A DNA stretch of 64,000 bases from Opisthorchis felineus (lineage: Eukaryota; Platyhelminthes; Trematoda; Opisthorchiida; Opisthorchiidae), in contig SJOL01004021.1 of NCBI GenBank assembly GCA_004794785.1, positions 110,503 through 174,502 of the forward strand, given 5' to 3'. The notes under the pieces are model-generated. The model searched no databases. It was not told the DNA's origin and worked only from the letters and a program-made list of their open reading frames with translations. Shown here one piece after another: positions 1 through 11,834 of this stretch (position 1 is the stretch's first letter; every line of letters starts with the position of its first letter). Position numbers and translations under genes: made by a program.

Positions 1-3000
1 TTGGAAAACCGCCAATCTATTGAAACTGGTATGTCGATTTGAACACAAAGGCATTGAAGTGATTGTGCTTCAAAAACCTGGCACATTCAGAAAGTTGATA
101 ACGAAGTTGTTCAAATTAGTGACTTAGATGCCTACAGGGTTAATTGGAGAACGAGACTCCATGATCAAGGTGGTGATCTCAAGTGCCGTGAAATTCTTGG
201 TTGATGACAAAGCACGCCTTAGGTGATATTTTATAACCATTCTTGTCAAAATGTGCCAGCCCAGTTCAGGGACTGAAATTGTTTTGCGATCATGCTTTCA
301 TCATTGTTATTCAATTTCTTGATAATTCTTTGTGAATTGCCAGGCGGGATTGAAATAGATGTAATATACTTCCTCGTCGTCATTTACCGTCACTCGTAAT
401 ACAACAAAGTTGATTTCATTGTCACAAAGAGTTCTGACTCTTCTTCTGTCCAAAGCCTGATCATTGTTGATAAACATCTTTCGGGTACTTTTGCGTTTCA
501 TTCCAGTTACTATGGGATCATTCAGCTTTCCGGCTTATGCGGTTTTCCTTGCTTTAATAGATAAAAGGCCCAGCGGGTTTGAAAACCTTACTGGCTTTAG
601 AAAAGTGGTTGCTTCCACAAACATTTACAGACTCTGTCTTCTGATGTGAACACCTAGGTGGCCACTTCATAAATTGTTTTGGTATATACTGCCTCGTTAA
701 AAGCAGCTGTCCCCACCCAATGGATTTCCTTCGCCCCGGCTACAATGGCTCTAGAGAGCAACCTTTCAAGCATGCGGTGCTTGTCAGCATCTATGGGTAA
801 AATAGGGAGTCAGCTGTTTTTTCTCTGAAAATCCATTCTCTGGGTTGGTGGTCATCGCTAGTTGGACATAAAGAAGGCCAGTGCCAGTACATGAACTATA
901 ATTTATTTATTATAACTGTAGGATCCAGTGTTTGATCTGAGAGAGGTAACGAGAATCAATCTAGCCTGAGTTCTGCTAGGCGGGCGGTTTAGCTACATGA
1001 TAGTATTTTTGTATGAGTAACTAATTGTTGTGAGTAGGCGCACATATTATACTGGAGTGTTGCTGTGTCATAATCCGCTCACTATAAAAAAGTACTCATT
1101 CAGAATTCCGTTTTGATCTAAGTTGCGTCTGGATTTTATCCTGGTTTATAAATACACTGAAACAGACGTCGATAGAGGAACGCCTGAGTAACAGAACGAC
1201 TGAAGCAATAGCAAATTGTGATGATTCTAACCGGCTTCCTACCAGGATGAAATGAGGCAGTTTATACGCGCAAAGTTCCACATTCCTTGATGTGATAAGT
1301 GAGCACGAGAAATTCCAGCGACACCGTGGTTGACCCTACAACTAAGAATGTGAGAGTGGTTGAGGTCGCCTATTGAGTCATTATGTGTTCAAATGAAAAA
1401 ATCGACACAACTGTATGGATCTGCGACCATGAAATTCTTTGTTTTGCATGAGTTGACACTGGCACCGTTGGACCAAATGGCCTTCCTTGCTGTGGATGAG
1501 TCGATTTTTCATCTCGCTATATATGGTTTTGTTTACCAGGCAGTTATCACTGCAAGGCCGCATACGGTAAGTTTGTGCATTGAGAGTTTTAACCACTGTC
1601 TCAATCATTATCGCTTCTACACCAAGGGGTTACTGGATTAATCTTGAAATTGCAGTCTGTTTTGATTTCCCAAAGTTTGGCATATTTCGTTAAGGATGGG
1701 TCAAAATAACCAGCTGTTTTGAGCCAGCTATAAGTACATATCATCCAGCTAAATTCTGCTGCGTAACCCTTCCTTTCGCTTAACAATCGTCAGAATGGGA
1801 AACATTATTGCTCTCTCTTGTCCTCTTTTTGATTAATTCTTGTTTTTCCCGTTCGAATTTCTCATTTCACACGCGCAACTGTTATCTACATTGTGTGTGT
1901 AGACGGCTCTAGCAATAGGCTGGCGCTAGCTCGCTCCACGCGTAAGTGGATATCTTAATCCGGGTCAACAACTCTTTAGCAATTACAGCATCTGACTGGT
2001 CCTAAAAGCCTGGATTTTCAAATGGATACTGGTATAACTCGATCACGGCTGACCTTAGCTCAGACAATGTATAACCCGTTTTTCTATCTTTGTTCAGTAT
2101 TGGCGTAGTTAGGCTTCATTAACGTTAGTTTGTCGTTCAAATCCGATAGAAGCTGAAAAAATTATTTATTTGGGGACGAAGTTATTGATTGACGAGTATG
2201 GTTGCCATTCTCAACTGCAATCACACTGGGGTTCCGCGTACCGTAGAAATACAAAGTTCCCCTTCGCTCATCACGAATCTGAAACTCTCATGGAACACAA
2301 AGTGGATAATGAAGTTGACAGATTATGATCTAATTTGTGCTGCATTTAACTTTAGTGGCAATAAATGTGTATGAAATTCTGGGCTGAAATTACTTGCACA
2401 CCATCTCATTGAAGCTGGCCTGCTTATAGACCCTTCAAAATTCTGCTCATAGGTTCCACTTCTCGGGTTTATTTAATATTTCTTAACTAGGCCTTAAATT
2501 TTTAATCCATAATTTCACAGAGTTCACAACGTCAAGAAATGCATTTATCGGAACAGTTAAATTTAACCAATAATTTGCTAAGCCAATTGTTATCAAGTCA
2601 AAATTATTGACACAGATAATCACGTTTAAAAGTCACTTTTGTAAAATTTTGTTGCCTTCGGACACGATTGTAGGCTATCAATTTTTCCGTAGAATAAACA
2701 TAAAACCTACGCCACAGTTACTATATTCGGAGATATCTGACAACCGTCTAACATGGTTTAGTGATATATCAGTGTTGATCTCCTTCAGGGTGCGGTGTAG
2801 CAAATTTTTCTGCTGATTGCCGTGTTGGTGTTTTATTCTGACTCGTGGAAGTAGTCATTTAGAACCAAATCTGTGCTCGTATGTCCTAGTCATACCGAAA
2901 TTGTAGTTTCTTTAAACAGTGATAGCAAGGTTCTTCCATGATATCATTTGTTTCGTTATACGTGATTTGCGGAACTCATCGTATGCTGTAAATAGCAAAC

Positions 3001-4013
3001 AATTCCTGGATTGACTTTACGTCGCAGTTTATCTATTATTCTTGTGTCATGTATTATGTAAAACAACGGCTGTAGCTAGTTCTGCGAAACATGCAACTTT
3101 TGACTATGCGCGCAACGGCCATTCAAGTGTTGTCGTTGTGATACTGGTTTTGTAGTGGCTGCTTCTTGTATGCGTTTTGGTTCACTAGGTTGAGTAATGA
3201 CAAGAGGCAGTTTTCTTTTCAAAATTGAGCACTGCTCCGACAACCATTTTCATGCTATCATTCTGGTGATGTTTCATATTTTATTGTCCCCTGTGAATCC
3301 AGATTGTCAACAAAATTCCGAAAAAATGGTTACTTATAATTTTCGGCTTATCCAATGTTTTCTCTAAAGTCGTGGATAGACTAGGTACCACGGTCACCGG
3401 TTATTGTTTTCTACGTAATTAGAATAATGTTTTTGCAACAAATAACCATGGCATATCAAAAGAAAATCTTCATTTTGTACCGCATCCTGTCTACCTGAGC
3501 GGGGCGTGTGTGCGACACACGTGTGTACACACTGAATTTCCTGATTGGATACTCTACAACCTCTGGGAAACTTGTTGCAAATTCCAACTACTTCACTTTT
3601 GTTTCCCCGTTACCGTTCTTTCACGCTCTTCAGTAGTGCACCTAGATTCATTCTCTGCTATTCATGTTTTGGGTTCGAATGTTCTTCATGCATATTTAGT
3701 TTGGCTCTACTCCTAGGAGTTTCCCGTTTGTAATATTCGTCCGAATGTACGTAAACCTCTGACATCTATGTTGCACATGAGTAGGTCTCTTGGCTTCCGA
3801 AGAACACTTATCTCTGGGATATGATGGCGGACTTCCTCACCCATTTGAGCTGAGTGCATCTACACTCAGTATGATTATTTAAGCTTCTACTAGATTTTGC
3901 ACACCTCAAGTTTAAGGGATTGTCCTTGTTTAACGTAGTCAAAAAGTAACAATCGCTTACTCCCCTTCTAGCTTCAATGAAATTCTTGGTGCCGACAACT
4001 GGTCTAGTTATCC
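1..4013. other. Gene-poor stretch, nothing recognised
   Basis: This AT-rich stretch contains only short open frames (under about 95 codons) on both strands. None has domain-like composition, a convincing signal peptide or paired splice sites. The frames at 1360-1641 (plus) and 1381-1608 (minus) overlap antiparallel, as expected of chance frames. A perfect 12-bp palindrome made of ACACAC and GTGTGT lies at 3515-3526 and has an E-box-like CACGTG centre; I attach no function to it. I saw no clear similarity to the duplicated units further right. Intronic or intergenic DNA is the simplest reading. Confidence 0.5.
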
Positions 4014-4262
4014 TAGGACGACGCCTCTATATAATAATAATGGTTCAGCTGCAACAACCTTCCGGTGCCTAGCAGCCATGCCACTCGGAGGAAGCACGAG
4101 GGCTAGGATACTGCCAGGTTGCCCCAGCCTAGACAGGCGAAGTCGAGGGGCAGAGGTCGATTTCGAACCATGTACCTTCCAGTCAGTAACTCCGCACTCC
4201 AACCACCGATCCATCTCCCCCACAACACATCTATATCGCGCTGACATTGGAGTGTGCACAGT
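4014..4262 (-). mobile_element. tRNA-derived SINE, minus strand
   Basis: Read on the minus strand, this has RNA polymerase III promoter boxes. An A-box-like TGGATCGGTGG lies within 4199-4213 and a B-box GGTTCGAAATC at 4159-4169, close to the tRNA consensus GGTTCGANNCC. The boxes are about 30 nt apart, as in tRNA heads of SINEs. Downstream is a more G+C-rich body, then an ATT-rich tail near 4030. The minus strand gives an 83-codon frame (4008-4259) with the phrases RLSRLGQPGS and GMAARHRK. I associate these with a dispersed flatworm repeat often mis-annotated as protein; that is memory, not a search. A partial relative of the body lies at 25491-25545. The exact ends are uncertain. Confidence 0.65.
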
Positions 4263-7200
4263 GAAACGGGCTGTGGAATCTAGGATAGCGTGTTTTTTAC
4301 ACTGAACAACCCAAATTTGGTTTAATTTACAAGTTTTTTGGGTCGCGCAAAAGTGTTTCCCGTCTTTTTCAATGCCCCTATTTTTAATCCTACTTGGAGA
4401 AATTTGCTCACCTCAGTTGATCCAAATGTTCAGTTTGCATATCAGCCTCATAACCATATCTAAAATAGATATTTACCCGTTTGCATACCTGCTACCTTTT
4501 TCACACAAGCAATAAAATCATAGTCACTCGGAATTTTCAACAGCGAATTCCAGCAGAAGTACTTTCAAAAGCAACCATTCCAAAATTTCTTGATGAAAAG
4601 GTTAGTCCTTCAGTTTCCACCTCAATGCTTCGCCAAAACTGGGATGTGTAAGGACGCATGTCTCCCGGTAATTCTCACGTAATTGTCCTACTTGGTGTTG
4701 TTATCCGCACTGATGTCGTGATGACAGCAGACTGGAGTCCCGTTAGGTAGACCCGGCCGATGAATCTAAAGTAGTTGCTGTGGGCAAAGAACATTCAGGA
4801 TAATCGTCCGACTTAGTATGTTTCGGGGATAACGCTACTTCCTGGGGGATGGTATCAACTTACGTGTACTGTGAGATCAATTGTGATAAATATCCTTCAA
4901 GTTCTGATGATAGTACGATGAAATACAGAAGCCACTTTCAATATTCTGACACCTCCTTATGTGCTTTACTATCGAACGAACGCTCCCTAAAGGTGATCGC
5001 ATCCTCCAGGTGCATGGTCATCATGACAGCCGGTGGGAAACCAACACTGTATAGGCACTAGATGGAACGGCATCGGGGACTTACATCTCAAGCAAAGGAT
5101 GCGTAGAGTCCTCGGCAACGTTTTCACATTCTCAGGAACCATAAGTCAGTTCATATTAGCATGCATGATTCTATTGGACAGATCTAGCATAAATGCAATT
5201 AGGTCTGGTAATTGTGGAGCGCAGCGTATCGCGAGATGCCAGATCAGCGCACAAGATGCGCATACAAGTATACCTAAAGCCCCATGATAACCGGTTAATT
5301 TGACCATAAATAAGCTCGAAATGCGTTGCCCTTAACTAATTTCTCCGGAAAATGAGACACACGATTACCTTTCGTTTCTTTTCTTTATTTTTTCGATACG
5401 GATCCCTGCAGAATATAGCAAGAATAGCAGCAAAATTATTAAACTAAGATTTTGTAAAATAGCGCCTCTGGATTGAGTCAAGTGGTACGAAACCTACGCA
5501 AATTTAAAAACGGAAGATGAAGGTCCTTGAATTTACTCATGCTTAACTGTTCACACAACCGCATGACTTGTCTTAGCGTGTGTCCAACAAATCAAGGTCC
5601 GATGGACCACTGGCGTAGTCACCAGTTTACGGGTTTGTGCCCAAACCCTCTGATGGTTCTTCGCCAGAAATCACACCAATGGACCTAATAGAAGCATAAC
5701 AGGAGTGCAAAGCAGAAACCGCAGTTAACATTTTCTCCACTGAGTCTACTACAGACGAAGTGCATGCTGACTGACTCCAACTGGTTTGTTGAAAACGCAG
5801 GTGGTGTGTTGTGCCTTTCTATTACTCAAATGATTTCCAAAAGCCACTGAATCAGCAAGTATGTATGTTAGCTGATTTAGTGCCGACTAAGATATATCCG
5901 CCTCATATAGCTACTCACGTTTGAAGAGATCACATGGAGGGGCCATCCTCCTTTAGAACGCAGATTTTTCTGAGTTCATTACACCCTTTGAAAGAACATT
6001 CGAACTACCAAAGGATGACCTTTTTGAGAGTTAGTCTCAAAAGTGGCATAAAGGCTGTCCAAAGTTACTTTAGACATAAGCATTCATATAAAATGTCACG
6101 TACGGTGAAGGCAAAACTAACTGCATGGGAAACACGAAAACCCTGGGGTGATTTTCTTTCTGCCCTTGGCCAGTTACCTAATTATTGCACACTGCACGCT
6201 ATTTTCACACTGGTCTTTGCTTGGTAACTTTATGGTGCAGGATATTTAGGGTGGTGTTTGTTTGGAAATAGTGAATCATGGCTCAAACTCAAAACGCTTA
6301 AGGAAACTGAAGACTTTTGGTTTTGAGCGAGTGATTCATTGAATCAGACAACCTGGGAGCTGATGCATGTGTCTATTTGATAACATCTGGATTAAATCTG
6401 CCGGACAACAGTGGATAATCGAGTGAACACCCAAGCATAACAAATAAAATACCGACGATTTGTATGAAGCCTAACATGGTACTACACGCAACCGTCTGAT
6501 GTCCAGAAGAACATGATTGGTTGACAGACTTGCGGAGCCCTCCATGGAGCCACCAGTCTAGACCGATAAATGTATCATTAAAACACTCAAGGGTTTGCTA
6601 GTGTTTGATCAGTATACCTTATTTCCAGGACGGCTTCGTTTTGCAGCTGGTCCGTCATATGAGGCAGACCAATGTGGGCTGTCGTCCTGCGTGCGAGAGA
6701 TCCGGTCCATCTACAAGCTCATTTTTCTGCTCTCACTGCGTAGTTTGACGTCCTACTTCAACTGCTGAATTTAACAACACCCTACTCCATACAGAAAATA
6801 GAAATTCCAGTCAGACGCCTCATAGACACAGTTACCTGCTTGGTCAGAACATAACACCCATTATAATTAGATAAGGATTCAATGGAATATTTGTTCGTCC
6901 AGTGTTTTACCGCCTAATTCCGTCTCATCATTACAAATGAATATTAGACTGAATATGTGACGAAAAGAAAGATCCCTGAAGAGTTGGTACAAACCGTGTC
7001 AATAACCAGATATCACGTGCAGCGAATGCTATAGAGGTAAATGTGCACATGGCGTCAATGAAATTAAAAAGTTCTCATGAAGCTCAACCCATCGCTGATT
7101 GCTAAAGCTACCAGGTGTTTCTAAGCGCCCAGCAAAACGATGCCATGCTAACGGCACCGCCACTTCCAGCTGCTTTACAGCTTTGGCAGAATCACTGAAC

Positions 7201-8087
7201 AACAATATTAGCAGTTTATTCTATCACCTGTTGGTGATAGATGGGGTACATCAAAAGTGCCTGGCTGAAGTTTGCGAAATTAATCGTAGCTTTGTTGAAA
7301 TCCAGTAAACTGCAAAATTATCTAATAATGAAACGGTTTCTACGATTTGTAGCTGTAGACGTGGTTTGCATTAGAGAAGCCACCCTCCCAAAGAACAGCC
7401 AATTATCACGGTATTTTGTGGTGTGGGAAGCCTGTGGCGAATCACTCTAGGGTGATGAATCCTGGATATCAATGTGCCTGACCATTCTCATCGATTTTCT
7501 CCTAGAACCTCCAACGTTTTCATGCATTTTTAAGCTGATACTTCCTTAAAATTAATCCAGGAATGATGTCTTGTGAGGATATATCTTAGTTGTGTGTTGA
7601 GTCTCAATGGCAAAACCTATCCTTTCAAATGTTACCATAAAGCTGTGGTACTGCCATCAGTAATAAAGGTTTTCGGTGCTCAATCAACCCATAAAATATC
7701 TGAGCCACGTAAATATTTATCCATGAAAGATAGGCATATGGCTAATTTTGATTAATACAGCAAAACTTAGATTTCTCTGGGATGTTTTTTTGAACCTACC
7801 TATAGGTGTGCGCAAACTGTAGCTTTCTGCGTCCAAAGTCAGTACAATCCACGATAATAATCTGTTGGTCCACCTGGCTAACCGACTTCCCTCAGAACTA
7901 CTCATTTTTGACTAGGTTGCCGTGGACAAAAGGATATTAAAAATATATCTCCAAAATGCTTGAAAAACCCATTTTTAATGGCTGATCGGCTTTTGATGTT
8001 TTTGTAGATACGCCAATTTGCAATTAGAAACATTTATTGCACACTGTTTGAGGCATTTTCTAACCGCCCACCTCATCCTTGGTTTAG
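4263..8087. other. Gene-poor stretch, nothing recognised
   Basis: No reading frame here looks coding. The longest (97 codons, 5934-6227 plus) has no signal sequence or motif I recognise. The right end, next to the secreted-protein gene, may hold an untranslated 5' exon ending in the donor at 8087/8088, and an AT-rich TATA-like string lies near 7945-7960. A promoter cannot be assigned from sequence alone. Confidence 0.4.
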
Positions 8088-8229
8088 GTGAGAGTACTGT
8101 GTGACTCGGGTTTCTCTACTTATACATACTCCGTCATGAAACTAACTGCATTTGAGATGCGCAAATGCAAAATGCGTCAAAGTTCAGTGTATCTGTTGTT
8201 TAACGGAACAACTTTTGTTTTAATTTCAG
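8088..8229 (+). other. Candidate 142-nt intron before secreted-protein exon
   Basis: A donor-like TTTAG|GTGAGAG lies at 8087/8088. A strong acceptor, a T-rich run ending TTTTAATTTCAG, ends at 8229, exactly one base before the ATG at 8230. The interval is a plausible short intron that would join an untranslated upstream exon to the coding exon. Alternatively the acceptor serves spliced-leader trans-splicing, which is established in flatworms and often places the leader close to the start codon. The two readings cannot be separated without transcripts. Confidence 0.5.
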
Positions 8230-8856
8230 ATGTTTTGTACAATTATTCTGACTTTGTTGTTTGGCATTTCTCAAGCTGAGAAGAATGAAAACATGAATAC
8301 GATCCAAACAGTTGGCAGAAAAGATAAACTGCTGAACATAATTCCGAAAAGATTCCAACCAAACAGGGCAATCCTCAATAAAAGAGCCCGGAATGCCTTT
8401 TTTTCAAAAATAACCCATGCAATACAGGAAAACGATCTCAATGCAGAACAAAATATGACCGCTCGTTTGTCCATCAAAGGAGAGGGTGCCCCAAAAGGGA
8501 GAAAAAAGAGCCGTAAAAGAAATTTGGCAAAAAGTGGTCCGCCTAAAACAACTAAAGGCTCAAGAAAAAATGGAGGCAAGAAGCAAAAACGGGCGGTGAA
8601 TCAACGCAAACCTGTAGAGAACTTAAGCGACGGTGGGACAAGAAAGAATTTGCGCTTACCAGTCGGGAGCGCGACATTGAATAGTGGAGTGATTGACGCT
8701 CAAAATGACCCCATAGGAAGATTGCTGCAAGACAATCTACGGCTTGCCTGCTATTTCCCATGTGCTTTAGCATACAAATCGTGCAAGGTTAAAGGAGCAA
8801 ATTTCGAGGAAACTTGTGCAGTAGATTTGCGATCCTGTACAGCCAACTGTCATTAA
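8230..8856 (+). CDS. Secreted basic protein with six-cysteine C-terminus
   Basis: This frame encodes 208 residues and is the one convincing host coding segment in the window. The ATG directly follows a strong splice acceptor. Residues 1-16 form a signal peptide (hydrophobic IILTLLFGI, likely cleavage after SQA). Residues about 27-140 are rich in Lys and Arg, with possible prohormone-convertase sites at KKSRKR (92-97) and KQKR (118-121). Possible N-glycosylation sites are Asn75 (NMT) and Asn131 (NLS). The C-terminus holds cysteines 174, 178, 185, 196, 203 and 207, giving the mirror-symmetric spacing x3-x6-x10-x6-x3 and suggesting a disulphide-locked helical hairpin. Cleavage at KQKR would release an 87-residue cysteine domain. 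I do not recognise the family. A secreted peptide precursor is inference only. ATTAAA overlaps the stop codon (8852-8857); I saw no AATAAA in the next few hundred bases. Confidence 0.75.
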   Translation: MFCTIILTLLFGISQAEKNENMNTIQTVGRKDKLLNIIPKRFQPNRAILNKRARNAFFSKITHAIQENDLNAEQNMTARLSIKGEGAPKGRKKSRKRNLAKSGPPKTTKGSRKNGGKKQKRAVNQRKPVENLSDGGTRKNLRLPVGSATLNSGVIDAQNDPIGRLLQDNLRLACYFPCALAYKSCKVKGANFEETCAVDLRSCTANCH

Positions 8857-11377
8857 ATTGTACTCGAAGTCGGCACAAATGAAATGAAAATGATTACGGA
8901 AGGAAGCATTCTTGTTTTATCAAAAATTCGCCTGTTTAATTTTCTGATGTGTGCAAAATATGAACTAAGGTAATCTGGACTAGATTCTTGTTGATGCGGT
9001 TTTAGTTTACTTATTATTCACCTCCAAGTTCGTGAGCACAATGTACCAGGGCTTGACAGTCTTTTCATTACTGAGGACATCTCCTAGCAAAAGTGTAATT
9101 TTAAGAGAAATGTAAACTACTGAATGTAGACGATCCTTCCAAAATGAATTTCATTCCCGTCTCAGGATCTTCTTGGCGATCAAACATATAGCATCAGTAA
9201 TTATCGTCTTAGCGGTGCGCTACTTCCCATAAGTTATTTTACACTTTTTGACAGAGCACCACTGGACTTAGTTTTTTTTTCTTTTCGTTTCACTAACTGT
9301 CAGTGTGATATTAGAATGCTAATGAGAAACCAGTCCATGCAATTATGAAATATAGGTCATTTTGTGAGCACAGAGTTGTAGCATCGCGCTTGTTCTGGTT
9401 AGAGTCTGAGAGCGGCAACACGGAATGTGAATTCAGGAATGTAGAGTGTTCATAAAGAGTAGGTTTTCAACCTCTGAATGTGGCCTACACACCAAGAGAA
9501 CATGAAGTCGCAGGTCAGAGCAACATGTACGCCACAGAAAATGCGAGACAGAGACAAACTGCAAACAGTTTTCAATTAATTCACTGTCAGAATGAAAATC
9601 ATTTTACGCTTGGTCCATCGTTGCGACTGGTATTTTTGAACGTTTGTTATGCTGCATTTTATGTCGGCGCCTTACTCCTCATATCGGCCACTTCAAATCC
9701 CTTGACGTGCTTTCATCAACCTTCGGAATCTTGGAGATACAGGTACTGGACTTCAGCTGTGTGAGAACGACGGAACTAAATTTATTGATGAAATTGATGG
9801 TACGATTGCAGCACAAATACTTGCCATTGATTAGCTGGGAGGGTCACACTTTATTTGCTACAAACAACATCATTATTAAAGTGTCCCGGATGACAAGCAG
9901 TCTGTACTTAGGAAATAAATAGGTCACTACGTGTAGCGCGTTAGAGGTTGAAATGGATATTTTGACCCAATGCCGCCCTTGATATCCGTGAATTGGACAG
10001 TGGCAGTTCCGAGATCGATAAAATGATTCACTAATCGTTTAATGTATAGTGGTCAAAAGTATGGGTCAGGTTAACTAGTCGCCTATCAGCTTCAGCAACT
10101 ACACGTTGACAGGGTCAAAACCTCCCAAATAACATAAGTTTCACTGCCAGGAGATTGCTAGATAAGTGCAAACCCAAATGATTGTTAAAGAATTCTAGTC
10201 TATCCACATTCTGAGATCAGATTTCTAGGTCGCTTATTTGATCTGACCATTTTGGTAATGGAGTGCGGTAGGACGTACCGCTTTTATGTTGTTGTTCTGA
10301 AACGACCTCCATTCTGCTACAACTGGCAAACACTGCCTGTGTATGGAGACGCTATTTGAATGGCAGCAAAAAGCCAGTAATTCTGACTATCGTTTGATCT
10401 GATCTCATTTAGAACCTAGATGTCTTCTCAACTATTAGGCATACGGCGTTTAAAGCAACTGAGTATGCAGACAAATGGGAATCTTGTGAGAATAATAAAA
10501 GCATTCACACCTGAATCTACTTGCTCAATTTTGGTCAATGCATATGAGATAACTTTATTGACCAAATGCAATAGTGCTCCTGTCCTGTATCCTGTACCAA
10601 GTTCAAGTTGAATGGTGGCATTTTGGGGCGATATGTGGTGGTGTTAATTGTCTAGTGCAATGACAACCCCATCGTCTTAAAAGACTCCGTATATCTATGC
10701 TTGTAGTGCTAATTTACCATCAGTTAAGTGAGTCTTTTCGTTTTGCTTTCAAGCTAACAATTTTTGGAAATGATTGGAACTAAATTTACGCCACTTTGGT
10801 TGCCAAAAATACAAATATTCCTTCCCTGGGCTAAATTTTAGGCTAAATGGTTCGGTTGTGCACGTAAGCTGAATTCTTCCTTTTTCCTCTCTAATGTGTG
10901 TGACAGTTGCTTTTTAGCTGCTAATCCTCTCGGCAAACTCAATATAAATACGCCCTAAATGCACTGTTTTGTCTTGAATAGATGGTGCTTTATCACCCAG
11001 AAAGACACAGCAGCCATGGATGACCGTTTAACCGGCTGTCCGTATCCCCGAACACTTGTCGCTGAACGTTTCTCTCCAGATTATTTGATGCAGCCTATCA
11101 TCTCAAAGAGATCAGGGCAACTTGTTGTATTCTAGTCAAAAGCCACGAGGAGTTTTTAAAAGCCAACCTAAGCAAAGGTGATGAATGGTAGCTATTGTCA
11201 TTCCACAAGCAAAATGGTTACGTCTCATCTGAATGTGTACCTGATTAGGATGTTTCAAATTATTCACATGATGCTAGTGAATGTATAATATTTCAGAAAG
11301 AATTTTTGACAGGACGCCATCTGCAGTAATTAGACTGAACCAAACCACCTTTAGAATAGTACACTCCGTAGAGCACT

Positions 11378-11398
11378 ACACTGGTCCGGTACCAGTGT
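11378..11398. repeat. Short inverted repeat (8-bp arms)
   Basis: ACACTGGT and ACCAGTGT flank a 5-nt CCGGT centre, a perfect 8-bp stem. It stands alone in non-coding sequence and is not followed by a T-run. A chance hairpin is possible. Confidence 0.5.
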
Positions 11399-11782
11399 GC
11401 TATCGGTGACATCACAGAAGCTCATTTGAATCCGGCCTCATACGAGTTTCGGCTACGGCTGCGATTACAACGGCTTTTTGTTATGCCACTCGCACCCAGA
11501 CTGATCGTGTCCCATAAATCAGCCAGTCAACATAATGGAAGAAACTGTCGTCTACCAAATTTCTCATGTTTTAATACATTTGTGACGCCATCAACAGGGC
11601 TATCTGCCGTTGAGTGCAAATTAACCGCCAAGCTGAGCAGAAAGAACCACAAATAGAATAAAGTCGACCGATAGCAGGTACGCCTGTGCTGGCCACGCTA
11701 GTGAGTTCAAAACTGGCTTATTTGATCCACAGCTGAGATGCTGTAGCTCTTCACCAGTGCGTCTCGAACAGAGCACTCGCCA

Positions 11783-11834
11783 TATTATTATTACTTACTT
11801 ATTTATTTATTATTATTTATTTATTCATTTATTT
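11783..11834. repeat. ATT/TTTA microsatellite
   Basis: A run of about 50 nt built of imperfect TTA and TTTA units with two C interruptions. Confidence 0.9.

Noticed and set aside
8271..8579. 102-codon minus-strand frame with hydrophobic and Leu/Phe-rich sequence
   Set aside because: It is antisense to the Lys/Arg-rich coding exon; AAA and AAG codons give Phe and Leu on the other strand.
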